Assembly (NCBI GenBank): GCA_963580455.1
Contig: OY756970.1
Coordinates: 15,252,001-15,316,000 of the forward strand
Length of the DNA stretch: 64,000 nt
Origin: Euonymus europaeus
Lineage: Eukaryota; Streptophyta; Magnoliopsida; Celastrales; Celastraceae
Reading direction: 5' to 3'
Shown here: one piece after another, positions 1-11,661 of the stretch
Layout: the number at the start of each line of letters is the position of its first letter
Numbering within the stretch: position 1 is the stretch's first letter
Translations under genes and position numbers: made by a program
Notes under the pieces: model-generated
Told to the model about the DNA's origin: nothing
Seen by the model: only the letters and a program-made list of their open reading frames with translations
Databases searched by the model: none

Positions 1-1666
<1,666 letters not shown>

Positions 1667-1849
1667 AAACTTTTCAAAGATTCAATAAAGTTTTTGTTTT
1701 TCCTTAGATTGCATTCAAAATCCTATTGAAGAAAGTTTTGTTTAATAGTGTTTGGAAATTGGAAACTTAAGATAAATAAACAAGTTTGATCATCCTATTT
1801 GGCCTCATCTTGCATGTTCTCAACCAGTTCACCGGAGGAGTCTTAAGCG
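1667..1849. other. Phytoglobin 3' flank
   Basis: Begins with the likely 3' UTR; AATAAA-type signals follow the stop (TTCAATAAAG near 1681). No further gene is visible before the DC1 pseudogene remnant. Confidence 0.5.
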
Positions 1850-2490
1850 TTCCAATACAGCTGATATGCAAAACTGCATAGCCATCCCAGCCATCTCACA
1901 ACACTTTTGAACCTTCCTTTTGCTCTTATCGTGATGGGTTTGGAATGTATTTTTCAAGCTTTGAATCCTTATCGGCAACTTCCTACTAGTACCTATGCAA
2001 GCGATGTCTTGTGTCTTGTCCTAGCAGTTCGATTAGCTTGGGTCTTTTTTGTACTTGGTTAGGTGTCTGTTGTTTCCTTGTTCTTGTGGCCATTCTGTGT
2101 CTTTGCTCTGGTGTTTGTACTTTGTCCTAATCAGCTTAATAAAATTGATTTGATTTATCAAAAAAAAAAAAAAAAAAAAAAACCTCCTACTAGTACCAAT
2201 ACTACCACCACTATTTCCTCGTCCAAGATAGTCGTACCAATTCTCATCCATCATCTCCTTAACACAAGCAACATGTAAATTGAAATTCTAACATGATGAC
2301 TTGTAACTAAAACTCCTCTCTTTTCTCCCACATTGGTAACAAGAAAGATGAAGATCAAACCCACAAGTCTTGCAGTGACAGACAAACCCCGTCACATCCC
2401 GTTCACACGCGTTGCAGTAATGCGCCACCTCTGACGGCTTGGACAGAAAGTTACATTTTGTTAGAAAATGATGAGGTGAAGCTTTCTTGC
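1850..2490 (-). pseudogene. DC1 (Cys/His-rich C1) domain protein, degraded fragment split by a LINE
   Basis: Read on the minus strand, 2490 down to 2300 encodes a DC1 signature, HYCNACERDVTGF followed by HCKTCGFDLHLSC. Then come the family's C-terminal blocks: NFNLHVACVKEMM, ENWYDYLGRG and, beyond the inserted LINE, LPIRIQSLKNTFQTHH with KVQKCCEMAGMAMQF. These are typical of plant DC1 zinc-finger proteins, often linked to hormone and stress signalling. The copy is broken. A stop (TAG) precedes NFNLHV, about 20-25 residues usually found between FDLH and the next Cys pair are missing, and a LINE interrupts the C-terminal part. No N-terminal DC1 repeats are visible upstream, so this is a partial, non-functional gene. 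Confidence 0.75.
1994..2184 (+). mobile_element. 5'-truncated LINE (or other poly-A retroposon) with poly-A tail and 13-bp TSD
   Basis: About 190 bp ending in a TTAATAAAATTG-type plant LINE 3' terminus followed by an uninterrupted run of A (about 2160-2182). It is bounded by the direct repeat TCCTACTAGTACC at 1981-1993 and 2185-2197. Poly-A plus a TSD of this size is the signature of target-primed reverse transcription. No ORF2 remains. It sits inside the DC1 pseudogene in the opposite orientation, so it probably inserted when that sequence was already dead or helped kill it. Confidence 0.85.
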
Positions 2491-2499
2491 AACCAAAGT

Positions 2500-3109
2500 G
2501 AAAATTGAGAAAAATAAAATTAATATAGATATTTCTACGTTATTGGATAAGTATAGAAGAATTTTACTAGAATAACATATGAAAATTACAACCACACTCT
2601 ATACTAGGAGAGAACAAAGATAACCCTCTCTCTAAATAAAGGTGCGCACACACAGGAGAAACATCACTTTGGTTTTCTCACTTTTTCTCTCTGTCTCTTA
2701 TGTTTGGATGCCTCTCTCTCTATTTCTTGATGCTTATTTATAGGCTACACCACCTCAACCTCAAGTATTGCCACACTTTCATAGACAATTTGAAGAAGCA
2801 ACTCCGTTAATAGCCGCCCAAATCTTCAACCATCAAAGACGGTGGCCACACATAATAGTAGACTTTTTGTCTTCTATAGCCAAGTTAAAGCCACGTGCTT
2901 GAGTGCCATCTCCAAAATAAATGCATTTGTTTGCTTTCAATGCCAATTAGGGTTGTCATCGGCCGGCCCGAAAATATAACGCTCAGGCCCGACCTAAGCC
3001 CAAGCCTGAATATTGACTTCGACCTTCGGACCAGGCTTGGTGCAAAATTTTCAGCCCAAGCCTAGGCCTAGGTCCAAGAGGTTCGGATTTTCGAACTTGA
3101 CTATTTTGG
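2500..3109. other. Gene-free spacer with a GC-rich hAT-like terminus remnant
   Basis: 2500-2945 is AT-rich with CT-rich stretches and no recognisable gene. At about 2946 a GC-rich block opens with TAGGGTTGTCATCGGCCGG, then reads of GGCCCGACC and AAGCCCAAGCC type to about 3090. That is the style of plant hAT-like termini (TAGGGNTG start). No matching opposite terminus was found, so it is a fragment. Confidence 0.4.
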
Positions 3110-4490
3110 CTATATTAAGAAATGCATGTTTTGAGTGGTTGAGAACAGTCTGTTTCATTTGGTTGAGAAATGACTGTTTATACTAGGTTGAGAAATGTTT
3201 GTTTTGAGTGGTTGAGAACTGAGTGTATTGACTTGGTTGAGAAATGACTCTTTTGATTATGTTGAGAAATGCATGTTTTGAGTGGTTGAGAATAACTTGT
3301 TTTCACTTGGTTGAGAACTGTCTCTTTCACTTGGTTGAGAAATGCATGTTTTGATTGGTTGAGAAATGACTATTTTGATTATGTTGAGAAATGCATGTTT
3401 TTAGTGGTTGAGAACAGTCTGTTTCATTTGGTTGAGAAATTTTTGTTTATACTAGGTTGAGAAATGTCTGTTTTGATTGGTTGAGAACTGAGTGTATTGA
3501 CTTGGTTGAGAAATAACTGTTTATACTAGGTTGAGAAATGTTTGTTTTGAGTGGTTGAGAACTGAGTGTATTGACTTGGTTGAGACTTGGTTGAGAAATG
3601 ACTGTTTTGATTATGTTGAGAAATGCATGTTTTGAGTGGTTGAGAACAGTCTGTTTCATTTTGTTGTGAAATGACTGTTTATACTAGGTTGAGAAATGTT
3701 TATTTTGAGTGGTTCAGAACTGAGTGTATTGACTTGGTTGAGAAATGACTCTTTTGATTATGTTGAGAAATGCATGTTTTGAGTGGTTGAGAATAACTTG
3801 TTTTCATTTGGTTGAGAACTGCCTCTTTCACTTGGTTGAGAAATGCATGTTTTGATTGGTTGAGAAATGACTATTTTGACTATGTTGAGAAATGCATGTT
3901 TTTAATGGTTGAGAACAGTCTGTTTTATTTGGTTGAGAAATGTCTGTTTATACTAGGTTGAGAAATGTCTGTTTTGATTGGTTGAGAACTGAGTGTATTG
4001 ACTTGGTTGAGAAATGACTATTTTGATTATGTTGAGAAATGCATGTTTTGAGTGGTTGAGAACTGAGTGTATTGACTTGGTTGAGAAATAAATATTTTGA
4101 TTATGTTGATAAATGCATGTTTTGAGTGGTTGAGAACAACTTGTTTTCATTTGGTTGAGAACTTCCTCTTTTGATTGTTTGATAACTGCCTATGTTGACT
4201 TGGTTAAGAAATGACTATTGATTATGTTGAGAACAACTTATTTCACTTGGTTGAGAAATGCATATTTTGAGTGGTTGAGAAATGACTATTTTGACTGTGT
4301 TGAGAAATTACTATTTTGACTATGTTGAGAAATGCATGTTTTTAGTGGTTAAGAACAACCTGTTTTCACTTGGTTGAGAAATGCATGTTTTGATTGGTTG
4401 AATACTTTATGTTTTGAGTAGGTTGAGAATTGTCTGTTTAGACTCGATTGAGAACTGTATGTGTTGACTGGTTGAGAACCGTATATTTTT
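3110..4490 (+). repeat. Degenerate minisatellite, left arm (GGTTGAGAA core)
   Basis: Roughly 1.4 kb of tandem units of about 23-26 bp built on GGTTGAGAAATG or GGTTGAGAACTG, followed by variable tails such as CATGTTTTGAGT, ACTGTTTATACTA or GAGTGTATTGACTT. Units vary and some are arranged in higher-order blocks that recur (for example the order around 3190-3300 recurs around 3680-3790). Minus-strand open frames through it are Ser/Gln/Asn-rich repeat artefacts. The same family recurs at 5080-6275 in this orientation and at 6838-8825 inverted. Confidence 0.9.
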
Positions 4491-4496
4491 TATTTT

Positions 4497-5030
4497 TTGT
4501 TGGTAAATGTTGTCATTTTTAGGATGGTTCAACCAGTCAAAAAACGTAACGTTGAGGAGATAATGAATAGGATGGTGCGACCGGTAATAAAATGTAACGT
4601 TGAAGACATAATGCTTAGGTTCGTTCGTTCAATCAATAAATTTAAAGTCATAATTCACCATTATGGGCTCCTGCAATTCATTCCAGGAAAATCCCCTCGT
4701 GTGAAGTACGTTGGAGGATTCATAAATGAGATGAAGTGTGATCCTTCTTTGATGGCATTGTTCGACATTGAATTCTGTATTGAGCAGGATTTAGGGTATG
4801 AAAAATATGCATGCTACTATCAGGTACCAAAAACGATGGATTTAGAGTATGGACTCCGTATTTTGAAGAATGTAAGCCATATGAGAGATATGCTTGAAGC
4901 GGTTCGTGGATACGAATGTATACACATCTATGTTACGCCTGATTTTACAAATGATGATGGGCCAAATTCAAATATGGTAGAAGATGTCATAGATGCCGAG
5001 CAAAAAGCAATCAATCTCGAGGAAGACTAG
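4497..5030 (+). CDS. MuDR-type PB1-like N-terminal domain protein (MULE remnant)
   Basis: 177-residue ORF embedded in the minisatellite. Residues about 50-150 (HHYGLLQFIPGKSPRVKYV, then GG, Asp/Cys-rich spacer, LGYEKYACYYQVP, LEYGLRIL, MRDML and IHIYV) resemble the PB1-like domain found at the N terminus of plant MuDR transposases. The zinc finger and DDE catalytic core that normally follow are absent. The N terminus is a degenerate tandem repeat: RMVQPVKKRNVEEIM, RMVRPVIKCNVEDIM and RFVRSINKF are three decaying 16-residue units. The start is unclear. ATG 4497 gives the longest frame, ATG 4524 follows a TTTTTAG that could be a splice acceptor. It is probably a transposase fragment rather than a host gene. 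The frame is intact over the domain, which is notable amid degenerate repeats. Confidence 0.55.
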   Translation: MLVNVVIFRMVQPVKKRNVEEIMNRMVRPVIKCNVEDIMLRFVRSINKFKVIIHHYGLLQFIPGKSPRVKYVGGFINEMKCDPSLMALFDIEFCIEQDLGYEKYACYYQVPKTMDLEYGLRILKNVSHMRDMLEAVRGYECIHIYVTPDFTNDDGPNSNMVEDVIDAEQKAINLEED

Positions 5031-5079
5031 CAATTTTATGTTTATCATATTGTTCACTTTGTAATCTAGTTTGTTTATT

Positions 5080-6275
5080 AGGTTGGGAATGTAGGCTAAG
5101 ACTATGACCGGTTAAGAACCTTGTATTATTTTCTCAACATTGTATTATTTTGTTAATAAATGAGAACTGCCTATTTTGAACATTGTATTATTGTATTATT
5201 TTGTTTATTTTGGTTGATAACTATCTATTTTCACTTGGTTGAGAACTGCCTATTTTGAATTGGTTGAGAACTGCCTATTTTCACTTGGTTGAGAACTGTC
5301 TATTTTGACTGGTTGATAACTCACTGTTTTGACTTGGTTGAGAACTGTCTATTTTCACTTGGTTGGGAACTGCCTGTTTACACTTGGTTGGGAAATGTAT
5401 GTTTTCATTGATTAAAAACTGTTTGTTCTGAATTGGTTGAGAACTGTCTGTTTTCATTGGTTGAGAACTGTTATGAAACATGTTGAGACCTGTTAAAAAC
5501 AGGTTGAGAATATAACAAACAAGTTGAGATGATTTATTGAACAGGTTAAGAAAAATTATTGAGCAGGAAAATGATATAACAAACAGGTTAACAATAATTA
5601 TAGTTTTAACTTGGTTAAGAATATAAGCAACAGGTTGAGAACAACTGGAAAACAGGTTGAGAATATAACTAAGAGGTTGAGAACAACTATTGAGCAGGAT
5701 GATAATATAAAAAATAGGTTGATAATAGTTGTGATTTTAACTTGGTAGAGAATAGTTGAAAGAGGTTGAGAAAAGTTGAAAGAGGTTGAGAACAATTACT
5801 GAACAGGTTGAGAAAAGTTGAAAATAGGTTGAGAATAAAACCAAATGGTTGAGAACAGTTATTGAACAGGTTGAGAATATAACTAAGAGGTTGAGAACAA
5901 CTATTGAGCAAGATGATAATATAACAAACAGGTTGAGAATATAATCAACAGGTTGAGAACAATTGTTGAACAGATTGAGAACAGTGTTGAACACGTCGAG
6001 AATAACTATTATCCAAGTTGAGAATGTAACAAACAGGTTAATCATTGTTATAAAATTTGACTTGGTTGAGAATATAACCCACAGGTTGAGAACAGTTATT
6101 GAACAGGTTGAGAACAGTGTTGAACAGGTTGAGAATAACTTTTATGCAGGTTGAGAATGTAACACAGGTTAATAATTGTTATGGTTTTGACTTGGTTAAG
6201 AATATAACCTACAGGTTGAGAACAGTTATTGAACAGGTTGAGAACAGTGTTGAACAAGTCGAGAATACACAACAA
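5080..6275 (+). repeat. Minisatellite continuation, GGTTGAGAA/GGTTGAGAAT subfamilies
   Basis: Continues in the same orientation as the left arm. 5215-5480 has longer units (GGTTGAGAACTGCCTATTTT type). 5480-6275 shifts to a second subfamily with GGTTGAGAATATAAC and GGTTGAGAACAGTTATTG units, with several near-identical blocks (for example 6065-6130 and 6205-6265). Three frames are open for 60-100 codons but encode only repeats (ILNLFSTCS-like), so I do not call genes. Confidence 0.85.
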
Positions 6276-6837
6276 TCATATGTAGGCCTCAGGCCATCAA
6301 AACAATATCAAAACCACAAATCCTAGACAGGGCCTCAGGTCATCTATTAACATGCAATAAAACCATAAAAGTTACATACATATATCATGTTTTCATAGTT
6401 AGTTAAAAACAAAATGAACCACAGTATACAAGCAATCAAATTCTAAATTCTTATTTGAAACACTCAATTGCAAATTTTTTTCCTATAAAAAGGCATCTCC
6501 TGTATCTTCAACTCTGAGAGTGGGACATCTGAACTAAGCATTTCGATAAACTTTATGCAAAACATCCCACAATCTGACCTGCATATATATGGAAAACAAT
6601 AGTAAGAAATTTACATACTAAGTTCTAAGTTGCTTAAACTTTCACAATTTGTTAGAAAACATACTCACCCATTATAATGTCCAATACCGCACATAATGTC
6701 CAATAACACCTTTGCTCTTTCCATCTTTGGACATATAATTGATGTCCAATTTCTCTCAATCTCCGCAGTAACGTACCATTATACTCACATCAGGAATCCT
6801 GCATAATGCAACATCATAACAAAAGTTTAGATATTCT
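6276..6837. other. Spacer between opposed minisatellite arms
   Basis: Non-repetitive AT-rich spacer. It starts with two short copies of a CCTCAGG(C/T)CATC phrase (about 6287 and 6332), a phrase also present in the solo LTR near 18960-19015, so the segment may contain retrotransposon LTR debris. No ORF of note. Confidence 0.4.
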
Positions 6838-8825
6838 GTTCTCAACCAAACGTCAAACAATTCTTAATCTATTATAATGCATTTCTCAACCTACATATAT
6901 TGCCCACATGAATTCTCAACTGAGAAAAAACACTCAATCAATTCTCAACCACTCCCAACACAGGCAGTTCTCAACCAAGTCTAAACAGGCAGTTCTCAAC
7001 GATGTCTAAATAGACAGTTCTCAACCAATTCAAAATAGGCAGTTCTCAATCAAGTGAAAATAGACAGTTCTCAACCAAGTCAAAATAGGCAGTTCTCAAC
7101 CATGTCAATTGTCAAAACATATAGTTCTCAACCAATGAAAACAAACAGTTTCAACCAATGAAAATAGACATTTCTCAACCCAGTTTAAATAGGCAGTTCT
7201 CAACCAAGTGAAAACATGCAGTTCTCAACAAAGTCAAAACAGTGAGTTCTCAACCAATCAAAAACAAGCAGTTCTCAACCACAACTAAACAGTTAGTTCT
7301 CAACCAACAAAAACAGGCAGTTCTCAACCACATCAAAACATTCAGTTCTCAAACACGTCTAAACATGTAGTTCTCAACCAATCAAAGAGGCAGTTCTTAA
7401 CCACTCAACACAGACAGTTCTCAACCAATCAAAAGAGGCAGTTCTCAACCACTCAAACACAGACAGTTCTCAACCACTCAACACATGCAGTTCTCAACCA
7501 ATCAAAACAGCCAGTTCTCAACCAAGTCTAAAAAGGAAATTCTCAACCTAATCAAAACATAAAGTACTCAACCAATCAAAACATCCATTTCTCAACCAAG
7601 TGAAAACAGGTTATTCTCAACCACTAAAAATATGCATTTATCAACCAAGTCAAAACAATTATTTCTCAACCAAGTGAAATAGGTTGTTCTCAACATAATC
7701 AATAGTCATTTCTTAACTAAGTCAACATAGGCAGTTATCAAACAATCAAAAGAGGCAGTTCTCAACCAAATGAAAACAAGCTGTTTTCAACCACTCAAAA
7801 CATGCATTTCTCAACATAATCAAAATATTTATTTCTCAACCAAGTCAATACACTCAGTTCTCAACCACTCAAAACATGCATTTCTCAATATAATCAAAAT
7901 AGTCATTTCTCAACCAAGTCAATACACTCAGTTCTCAACCAATCAAAACAGACATTTCTCAACCTAGTATAAACAGACATTTCTCAACCTAGTATAAACA
8001 GACATTTCTCAACCAAATAAAACAGACTGTTCTCAACCACTAAAAATATGCATTTCTCAACATAGTCAAAATAGTCATTTCTCAACCAATCAAAACATGC
8101 ATTTCTCAACCAAGTGAAAGAGACAGTTCTCAACCAAATGAAAATAAGTTATTCTCAACCACTTAAAACATGCATTTATCAACATAATCAAAAGAGTCAT
8201 TTCTCAACCAAGTCAATACATTCAGTTCTCAACCACTCAAAACAAACATTTCTCAACCTAGTATAAACAGTCATTTCTCAACCAAGTCAATACACTCAGT
8301 TCTCAACCAATCAAAACAGACATTTCTCAACCTAGTATAAACAGACATTTCTCAACAAAATGAAACAGACTGTTCTCAACCACTAAAAACATGCATTTCT
8401 CAACATAATCAAAATAGTCATTTCTCAACCAATCAAAACATGCATTTCTCAATCAATCAAAAGAGGCAGTTCTCAACCAAATGAAAACAAGCTGTTCTCA
8501 ACCACTCAAAACATGCATTTCTCAACATAATCAAAAATAGTCATTTCTCAACCAAGTCAATACACTCAGTTCTCAACCACTCAAAACCATCCATTTCTCA
8601 ACATAATCAAAATAGTCATTTCTCAACCAAGTCAATACACTAAGTTCTCAACCAATCAATACAGACATTTCTCAACCTAGTATAAACAGACATTTCTCAA
8701 CCAAATGAAACAGACTGTTCTCAACCACTCAAAACATGCATTTCTCAACACAGCCAAAATAGTCATTTCTCAACCAAGTGAATACACTCAGTTCTCAACC
8801 ACTCAAAACATACATTTCTCAAAAA
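6838..8825 (-). repeat. Degenerate minisatellite, right arm, inverted relative to the left arm
   Basis: About 2 kb of TTCTCAACCA-core tandem units, the reverse complement of the 3110-4490 family, with the same tail variants (AAACATGCATTTCTC, TATAAACAGACATTTC, CAATACACTCAG). Left and right arms together make a giant imperfect inverted repeat around the MuDR-domain ORF. The 65-residue frame at 7770-7967 is nearly the same low-complexity peptide as the minus-strand frame at 3953-4150, which shows the arms are true inverted copies. Confidence 0.9.
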
Positions 8826-9446
8826 ATTAAGAGAGAAACAAAGTGAGAGAGCACATTAGAGAGAGTACCTTAGTAGACACAAAGTGAGAGAGCACGGTAG
8901 AGAGAGAGTGAAAAAGCACAGTAGAGAAAGAGTGTATGATAGAGCACGGTAGAGAGAGATAATCACGGAGAGCAAGGCAACCTTCTTCCTCTTCCTTCCA
9001 AGCTTAGAGAGAGAGTTGCAGAAGACAAAAAATGTAGCCCAGGAGAAGTTCCAACGTGAGGAGTGATTCTAAAGTGAAGGTTTTGACCTAATTTTGATTT
9101 TTTAAGTTTTTTTTTATTTTGATAAATGATTTTGGGTGGAAATGATATTTAAGAGTATGTAGGACATTTCATAGGACAAAAGAGTTATTTTAGAGATTTT
9201 TAAAAAAGATGGAGTTAGAGTTATAATTTGATTATTAAAAAGGATTATTTTAGAAAAAAATCCACAACCCATCCCCTCCCCGCCTTCGCGGCAAAATGTT
9301 ATGCCCCGTGCCCGCCCCACCAAAGAATCGGGGCAGGGCCGGGCGGAATTCCCACCCCTAGGATAGATAGATGATCTCCCGTCCTGAGTCTCACTGTTGT
9401 GCGCGCGGAGTGTTGTAGAAACACAGATTACAGACATCCAAATAAA
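8826..9446. other. Gene-free flank: purine-rich repeats and a hAT-like terminus
   Basis: 8830-8960 contains about four loose repeats of AAAGTGAGAGAGCAC / GGTAGAGAGAGAG. 9270-9359 is GC-rich and ends CCGGGCGGAATTCCCACCCCTA, the mirror of a plant hAT-type terminus starting TAGGGGTGGGAATTC. No partner end or TSD was found. The remainder is AT-rich and should include the promoter of the PPR gene. Confidence 0.45.
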
Positions 9447-10919
9447 ATGTCAATTTCAATCCTCAATCGCATCCGTCTCCACAGGCAAAATCCGATACCC
9501 ATCTTCATCTCCTCCTACTTCTCCTCCCTCTCACCTCTACATGCCGACGTCCCCGACCCACTAATCTCCGACGTCGTTTCACTTCTTTCCCACCACCGCT
9601 CCAAGTCCCGATGGACCCATCTCCTCTCTCTCCTCCCTTCTTCAGGCATAACGCCCACCCACTTTTCCCAAATTGTACTCCATCTTAAATCCAATCCCCA
9701 CCTTGCCCTCCGATTCTTCTTCTTCACTCAAAGTAAATGTCTATGTAACCACAATCTCCTCTCATTCTCCACCATCATTCACATCCTATCACGTGCCCGC
9801 CTCAAGACTCAGGCTCGGTCCGTCATCCGGGATGCCATCATCCACGCTGCCCAATCGGAGTCCGACCCATCAAAATCTGCACCTTTGAAGGTATTTGAAA
9901 CCCTCGTCAAAACTTACAGAGAGTGCGGGTCTGCTCCGTTTTTGTTTGATTTATTGATAAAATTGTGTTTGGATCTCAAAAAGATTGATGAGTCTATTAT
10001 GATTATGAGGATGTTGAAGTCTAAAGGGATTAGCCCTCAAGTAGATACTTGTAATTCATTGATTTTGGGGATTTCCAGGTGTAAGGGGGCTTGTGCTGGT
10101 TATGGCGTCTATTGTGAGCTTTTTGGTGTTGGAGATGGCAAATTTGACGGGGAGGTTCAAAGGGTTAATAGAGTTAGGCCAAATGTGCAAACTTTCAATA
10201 CATTAATGGAGTGTTTCTTTTCAGAAGGCGAATTCGACATGGTTGAAGAGATATGGGCCGAAATGGAGAAATCTGAATCTGTTGCTAATGTTTATAGTTA
10301 TAGTTTATTGATGTCGGTGTTTTGTGAGAAAAAAACGATGAGAGAGGCCGAGAATTTATGGGAAGAAATGAGACTTCAAAATGTGAAACCAGATGTTGTT
10401 GCTTATAATACTATAATTGGCGGGCTTTGCAAGGTTGGCAAGATTGAGAGAGCTGAGGAGTTTCTGGTAGACATGGGATTGAGAGGGCTACATTGTAGTT
10501 CTGTCACTTATGGGCACCTTGTTAATGGGTATTGTGGAGTTGGAAATGTCGATTCAGCAATGTTTGTGTACAAAGATATGTGTAGGAATGGTTTCACGGC
10601 TGATCGTTATACTATGGATGCCTTGATTGGAGGGTTATGCGACAATGGAAGAGTTGTTGAAGCCTTGGAGGTTATGAGGGTTGCCACTAGAGATTCTGGA
10701 TTTTCTGCTACAGAAAAGAGTTATGAGTTGTTGACAAAGGCATTATGCAGAATGGGAAATATGGAGGAAGCACTGAAGCTTCAGGCAGAGATGGTTGGCA
10801 AAGGGTTTGGACCAAATTTGAGGATTTATGGTGGTTTTATTGAAGGGTATAGGAAGCTAGGAAACCTGGAAATGGAAGCAATGCTGAGGACAGAAAGCTT
10901 TGCAGCTGAAGATCAGTAA
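9447..10919 (+). CDS. P-class pentatricopeptide repeat protein, At2g15980-like
   Basis: 490-residue intronless protein. PPR proteins bind organellar RNA one base per repeat and control its processing, stability or translation. The N terminus (MSISILNRIRLHRQ, rich in Arg, Ser and Ile, poor in acidic residues) looks like a mitochondrial or plastid transit peptide. From about residue 160 to the end are degenerate 35-residue PPR motifs, clearest from 243 on (PNVQTFNTLMECFFSEG, VYSYSLLMSVFCEK, KPDVVAYNTIIGGLCKVG, TYGHLVNGYCGVG, YTMDALIGGLCDNG, SYELLTKALCRMG). There is no E or DYW editing domain. I chose ATG 9447 (A at -3); upstream in-frame ATG 9399 adds 16 residues of doubtful value. The TAA stop is the last codon of the left target duplication of a hAT MITE that begins at the next base. 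Resemblance to Arabidopsis At2g15980 is from memory and tentative. Confidence 0.9.
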   Translation: MSISILNRIRLHRQNPIPIFISSYFSSLSPLHADVPDPLISDVVSLLSHHRSKSRWTHLLSLLPSSGITPTHFSQIVLHLKSNPHLALRFFFFTQSKCLCNHNLLSFSTIIHILSRARLKTQARSVIRDAIIHAAQSESDPSKSAPLKVFETLVKTYRECGSAPFLFDLLIKLCLDLKKIDESIMIMRMLKSKGISPQVDTCNSLILGISRCKGACAGYGVYCELFGVGDGKFDGEVQRVNRVRPNVQTFNTLMECFFSEGEFDMVEEIWAEMEKSESVANVYSYSLLMSVFCEKKTMREAENLWEEMRLQNVKPDVVAYNTIIGGLCKVGKIERAEEFLVDMGLRGLHCSSVTYGHLVNGYCGVGNVDSAMFVYKDMCRNGFTADRYTMDALIGGLCDNGRVVEALEVMRVATRDSGFSATEKSYELLTKALCRMGNMEEALKLQAEMVGKGFGPNLRIYGGFIEGYRKLGNLEMEAMLRTESFAAEDQ

Positions 10920-11653
10920 TAGGGGTGTAAGCGAGCCGAGCTTTGAGGAGCTCGAGCTCAGCTCAATTCAAATGTGATGAGCTCGAGCTCGAGCTCGAGC
11001 TAAAAATTAGGGCTCGAGCTTGGCTCGTTAAAAGCTCGAGTAATTCTTAAACGAGTCGAGCTCGTGCTTGGCTCGTTAAAAGCTTGCTAAATCACTAAAT
11101 GAGTTAAGCTTGAGCTCGATAATAATAATGATACTAATATATGTTAATATTTAGTACTCATAATAATGAGCTCGAGTAATTCTTAAATGAGTCGAGCTTG
11201 GCTCGTTAAAAGCTTGATAAATCACTAAATGAGTCGAGCTTGAGCTCGATAACAATAATGATACTTAATAAATATATGTTAATATTTAGCACTCATGTAA
11301 TATACTAATAATAATAATACTTAATGAGTTACTGATACATTGAATCACATGAATAGTTTATTACATTCAAACATAAATTGAAAATCAAAGCACTATTATA
11401 CACACAAACAAATATATATATATATATATAATTGAGCTGTAACAACGAGCCGAGCTATAAGCCGATCCAACGAGCCAGTTCACGAGCCTTAACGAGCTGA
11501 GCTTTGTGATGCTCAAGCTCGGTTCGTTTATGAATCGAGCTTTAAAATCAAGCTCTTGTTCGACTCATTTATGAATTGAGTCAAACACGAACGAGCTTTT
11601 TTCGAACCGAACGCTGAGCCGCTCATGAGCGGTTCGGCTCGTTTACAGCCCTA
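10920..11653. mobile_element. hAT-type MITE abutting the PPR stop codon
   Basis: 734-bp non-coding element. Terminal inverted repeats are TAGGGGTGTAAGCGAGCC... on the left and, reverse-complemented, TAGGGCTGTAAACGAGCC... on the right (about 22 bp, 3 mismatches). An 8-bp target duplication, ATCAGTAA (10912-10919) and ATCAGCAA (11654-11661), differs at one base. Length and TSD size fit the hAT superfamily. Inside are many GAGCTCGAGCTCG and GGCTCGTTAAAAGCT repeats in direct and inverted order, plus a TA run near 11410. No transposase is present. Confidence 0.93.
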
Positions 11654-11661
11654 ATCAGCAA

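Noticed and set aside
2455..2490. Plus-strand peptide LENDEVKL, resembling the DC1 segment missing from the minus-strand pseudogene
   Set aside because: Could hint at a micro-inversion, but the same bases read sensibly on the minus strand as the HHFLTKCNF part of the domain, so coincidence is likelier.
3447..4150. Minus-strand ORFs of 65-70 codons (Ser/Gln/Asn rich) in the minisatellite
   Set aside because: They are translations of the TTCTCAACC repeat; equivalent frames appear wherever the repeat occurs, in either orientation.
5598..6326. Overlapping ORFs rich in Leu/Asn/Phe or Val/Glu/Asn on both strands
   Set aside because: Repeat-derived, overlapping on both strands, no domain; same low-complexity source.
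3110..8825. CRISPR-like array
   Set aside because: Short direct repeats are present, but units are degenerate, spacers are themselves repeats, and the context is a plant nuclear genome.
2946..9359. TAGGGTTGTCATCGG at 2946 and …TTCCCACCCCTA at 9359 as the two ends of one hAT element
   Set aside because: Beyond the first seven bases the termini do not match as inverted repeats and there is no 8-bp TSD, so they are treated as unrelated fragments.
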